From NCBI GenBank assembly GCA_027858145.1, contig JAQIDF010000048.1, positions 1-22,998 on the forward strand: DNA of 22,998 nt, given 5' to 3'. A program made the position numbers and the translations under genes. Shown here one piece after another: positions 22,246 to 22,998 of the stretch. Each line of letters starts with the position of its first letter. The first letter of the stretch is position 1. The stretch comes from Prolixibacteraceae bacterium. Its GTDB lineage: Bacteria; Bacteroidota; Bacteroidia; Bacteroidales; Prolixibacteraceae. Below the pieces are notes generated by a model, which saw nothing but the letters and a program-made list of their open reading frames with translations, was not told where the DNA came from and did no database searches.

Positions 22246-22567
22246 TTACGGAACCTTTTGACCGTTCCATTTACTGGAAGGTTCGGCTTCGTTGTAACTC
22301 CATTTGCCGGTAAAAGCAGAAAAATAGCTGTTAAATACAAATTCCAGGCGACCTTTGCCGTTGCTCTGATACCACAAGCCTGTAAGGGTGTTGCCGTTTA
22401 GCGTTCCTTCAATACGGCCGTCGCGATGCTTATAAGTACCGGTTACTTTGTTGCCATTTTGCTGAAGGGTCATTTCGTTGAAATCGGTTTTATATGTGCC
22501 ATCAATATTTTGTGCAAATAAACCAACCGATAGGACTAAAAAACAGGAATAAGCAGAAAGTTTTCAT
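22246..22567 (-). pseudogene. Small secreted protein with a frameshift in its signal peptide
   Basis: Reading from an ATG at 22567, the minus strand gives MKTFCLFLFF and would continue as a signal peptide, but the frame is lost in a run of six T (plus-strand A6, 22538-22543). With one T fewer it continues LVLSVGLFAQ, then NIDGTYKTDFNEMTLQQNGN, VTGTYKHRDGRIEGTLNGNT and LEFVFNSYFSAFTGKWSY to a stop at 22246. The mature part (about 85 residues of alternating G-x-Y/W strands) looks like a small beta-barrel or lipocalin-like domain. As it stands, only a 75-codon frame from an internal ATG (22473) is open, without export signal. It is either a recent pseudogene, slippage-controlled, or a sequencing error in the run. 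Confidence 0.65.
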
Positions 22568-22662
22568 ATATTCGTTTATATTTTTCAACCAAATATATCA
22601 AATATTTCTTGAGTTGAAATTGCATAAATTTGAATAAACCTGAATCCAAAACCAAAAAAGCA

Positions 22663-22998
22663 CTACATCCTTTCCGGACATTCAATTCCGAGCAATGCCA
22701 TCCCGTTTCGGATAACTTTTCCTGTCGTTTCGGTAAGCTGTAAACGGAACAACTTTTGTTTTTCATCGATCTCTTTCAATATAGGATAATCGTGGTAAAA
22801 CTGGTTGTACTCCTTCACCAGGTCGTAGCAATAGTTGGCAATTACAGCCGGACTATAATTATTGGCCGATTCACTAACAACTTCAGGGAAAGTGGTTATC
22901 TTTTTAATCAGTTCCAGTTCTTTTCCACCGGGAACGATTTCGTCACCTGTTGATTGCCATTTTAGTCCCAAACCGGCTGCTTTACGCAGCACACTTTG
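22663..22998 (-). CDS. argS: Arginyl-tRNA synthetase, C-terminal part (5' end outside window)
   Basis: The frame is open to the window edge (112 codons with the stop). It encodes the end of the class I ArgRS anticodon-binding domain: FPEVVSESANNYSPAVIANY, then CYDLVKEYNQFYHDYPIL and the closing LLGIECPERM, the characteristic ArgRS C-terminus. ArgRS charges tRNA-Arg in the cytoplasm. The TAG stop is at 22663-22665. No hairpin terminator is visible in the 95 nt before the next minus-strand gene, whose start is at 22567. Confidence 0.93.
   Translation of the reverse strand, partial: QSVLRKAAGLGLKWQSTGDEIVPGGKELELIKKITTFPEVVSESANNYSPAVIANYCYDLVKEYNQFYHDYPILKEIDEKQKLFRLQLTETTGKVIRNGMALLGIECPERM

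Noticed and set aside
22536..22766. 76-codon minus-strand frame between argS and the small secreted protein
   Set aside because: It overlaps argS in another frame and the N-terminus of the frameshifted secreted protein; no domain or promoter supports it.

Overview
The window is chromosomal DNA of a Bacteroidota bacterium, probably of the Bacteroidales/Marinilabiliales type. Signs of this are -7 promoter boxes of the form TAnnTTTG, starts without Shine-Dalgarno sequences, a giant secreted protein with a type IX secretion (T9SS) C-terminal domain, an S46 dipeptidyl-peptidase, a 7TM/LuxR-type regulator and an S16 with a long C-terminal extension. The genus is not determined.

Layout. 1-675: 3' part of queG, convergent with rpsP across a shared hairpin terminator. 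1616-1936: tRNA operon (Gly-GCC, Leu-UAA, Gly-GCC) with promoter and terminator. 2038-4659: mutS. 4812-4977: a GC-rich, highly foldable non-coding element, then an SDR oxidoreductase (5000-5734). 5739-6522: an overlapping pair, a retropepsin-like aspartic protease and a small three-helix membrane protein. 6564-8469: an accessory patch bounded by inverted 37-nt heptad repeats. It holds a RelE/ParE-type toxin-antitoxin pair between two 43-nt direct repeats, and a small secreted carboxypeptidase-regulatory-like protein.

8475-16617 (minus strand) is the most interesting part. A 1858-aa T9SS-exported LamG/GLUG protein is followed after 32 nt by an unlisted 58-aa peptide gene, then a hairpin terminator or attenuator, an HPr-kinase-like protein with a PqqD-like N-terminal region, and a nucleotidyltransferase. 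The last two genes overlap. The arrangement resembles a RiPP operon (precursor, attenuator, tailoring enzymes). A divergent membrane-bound LuxR-type regulator (16724-18511) is placed to control it.

18561-19538 is a gene graveyard: a comF 5' fragment joined to a DUF3859 3' fragment, and an unidentified gene on the opposite strand with a stop and a homopolymer frameshift. 19576-22157: a DPP11-like S46 peptidase and an ElaA-like GNAT acetyltransferase. 22246-22567: a small secreted protein with a frameshift in its signal peptide. The window ends in the 3' part of argS.
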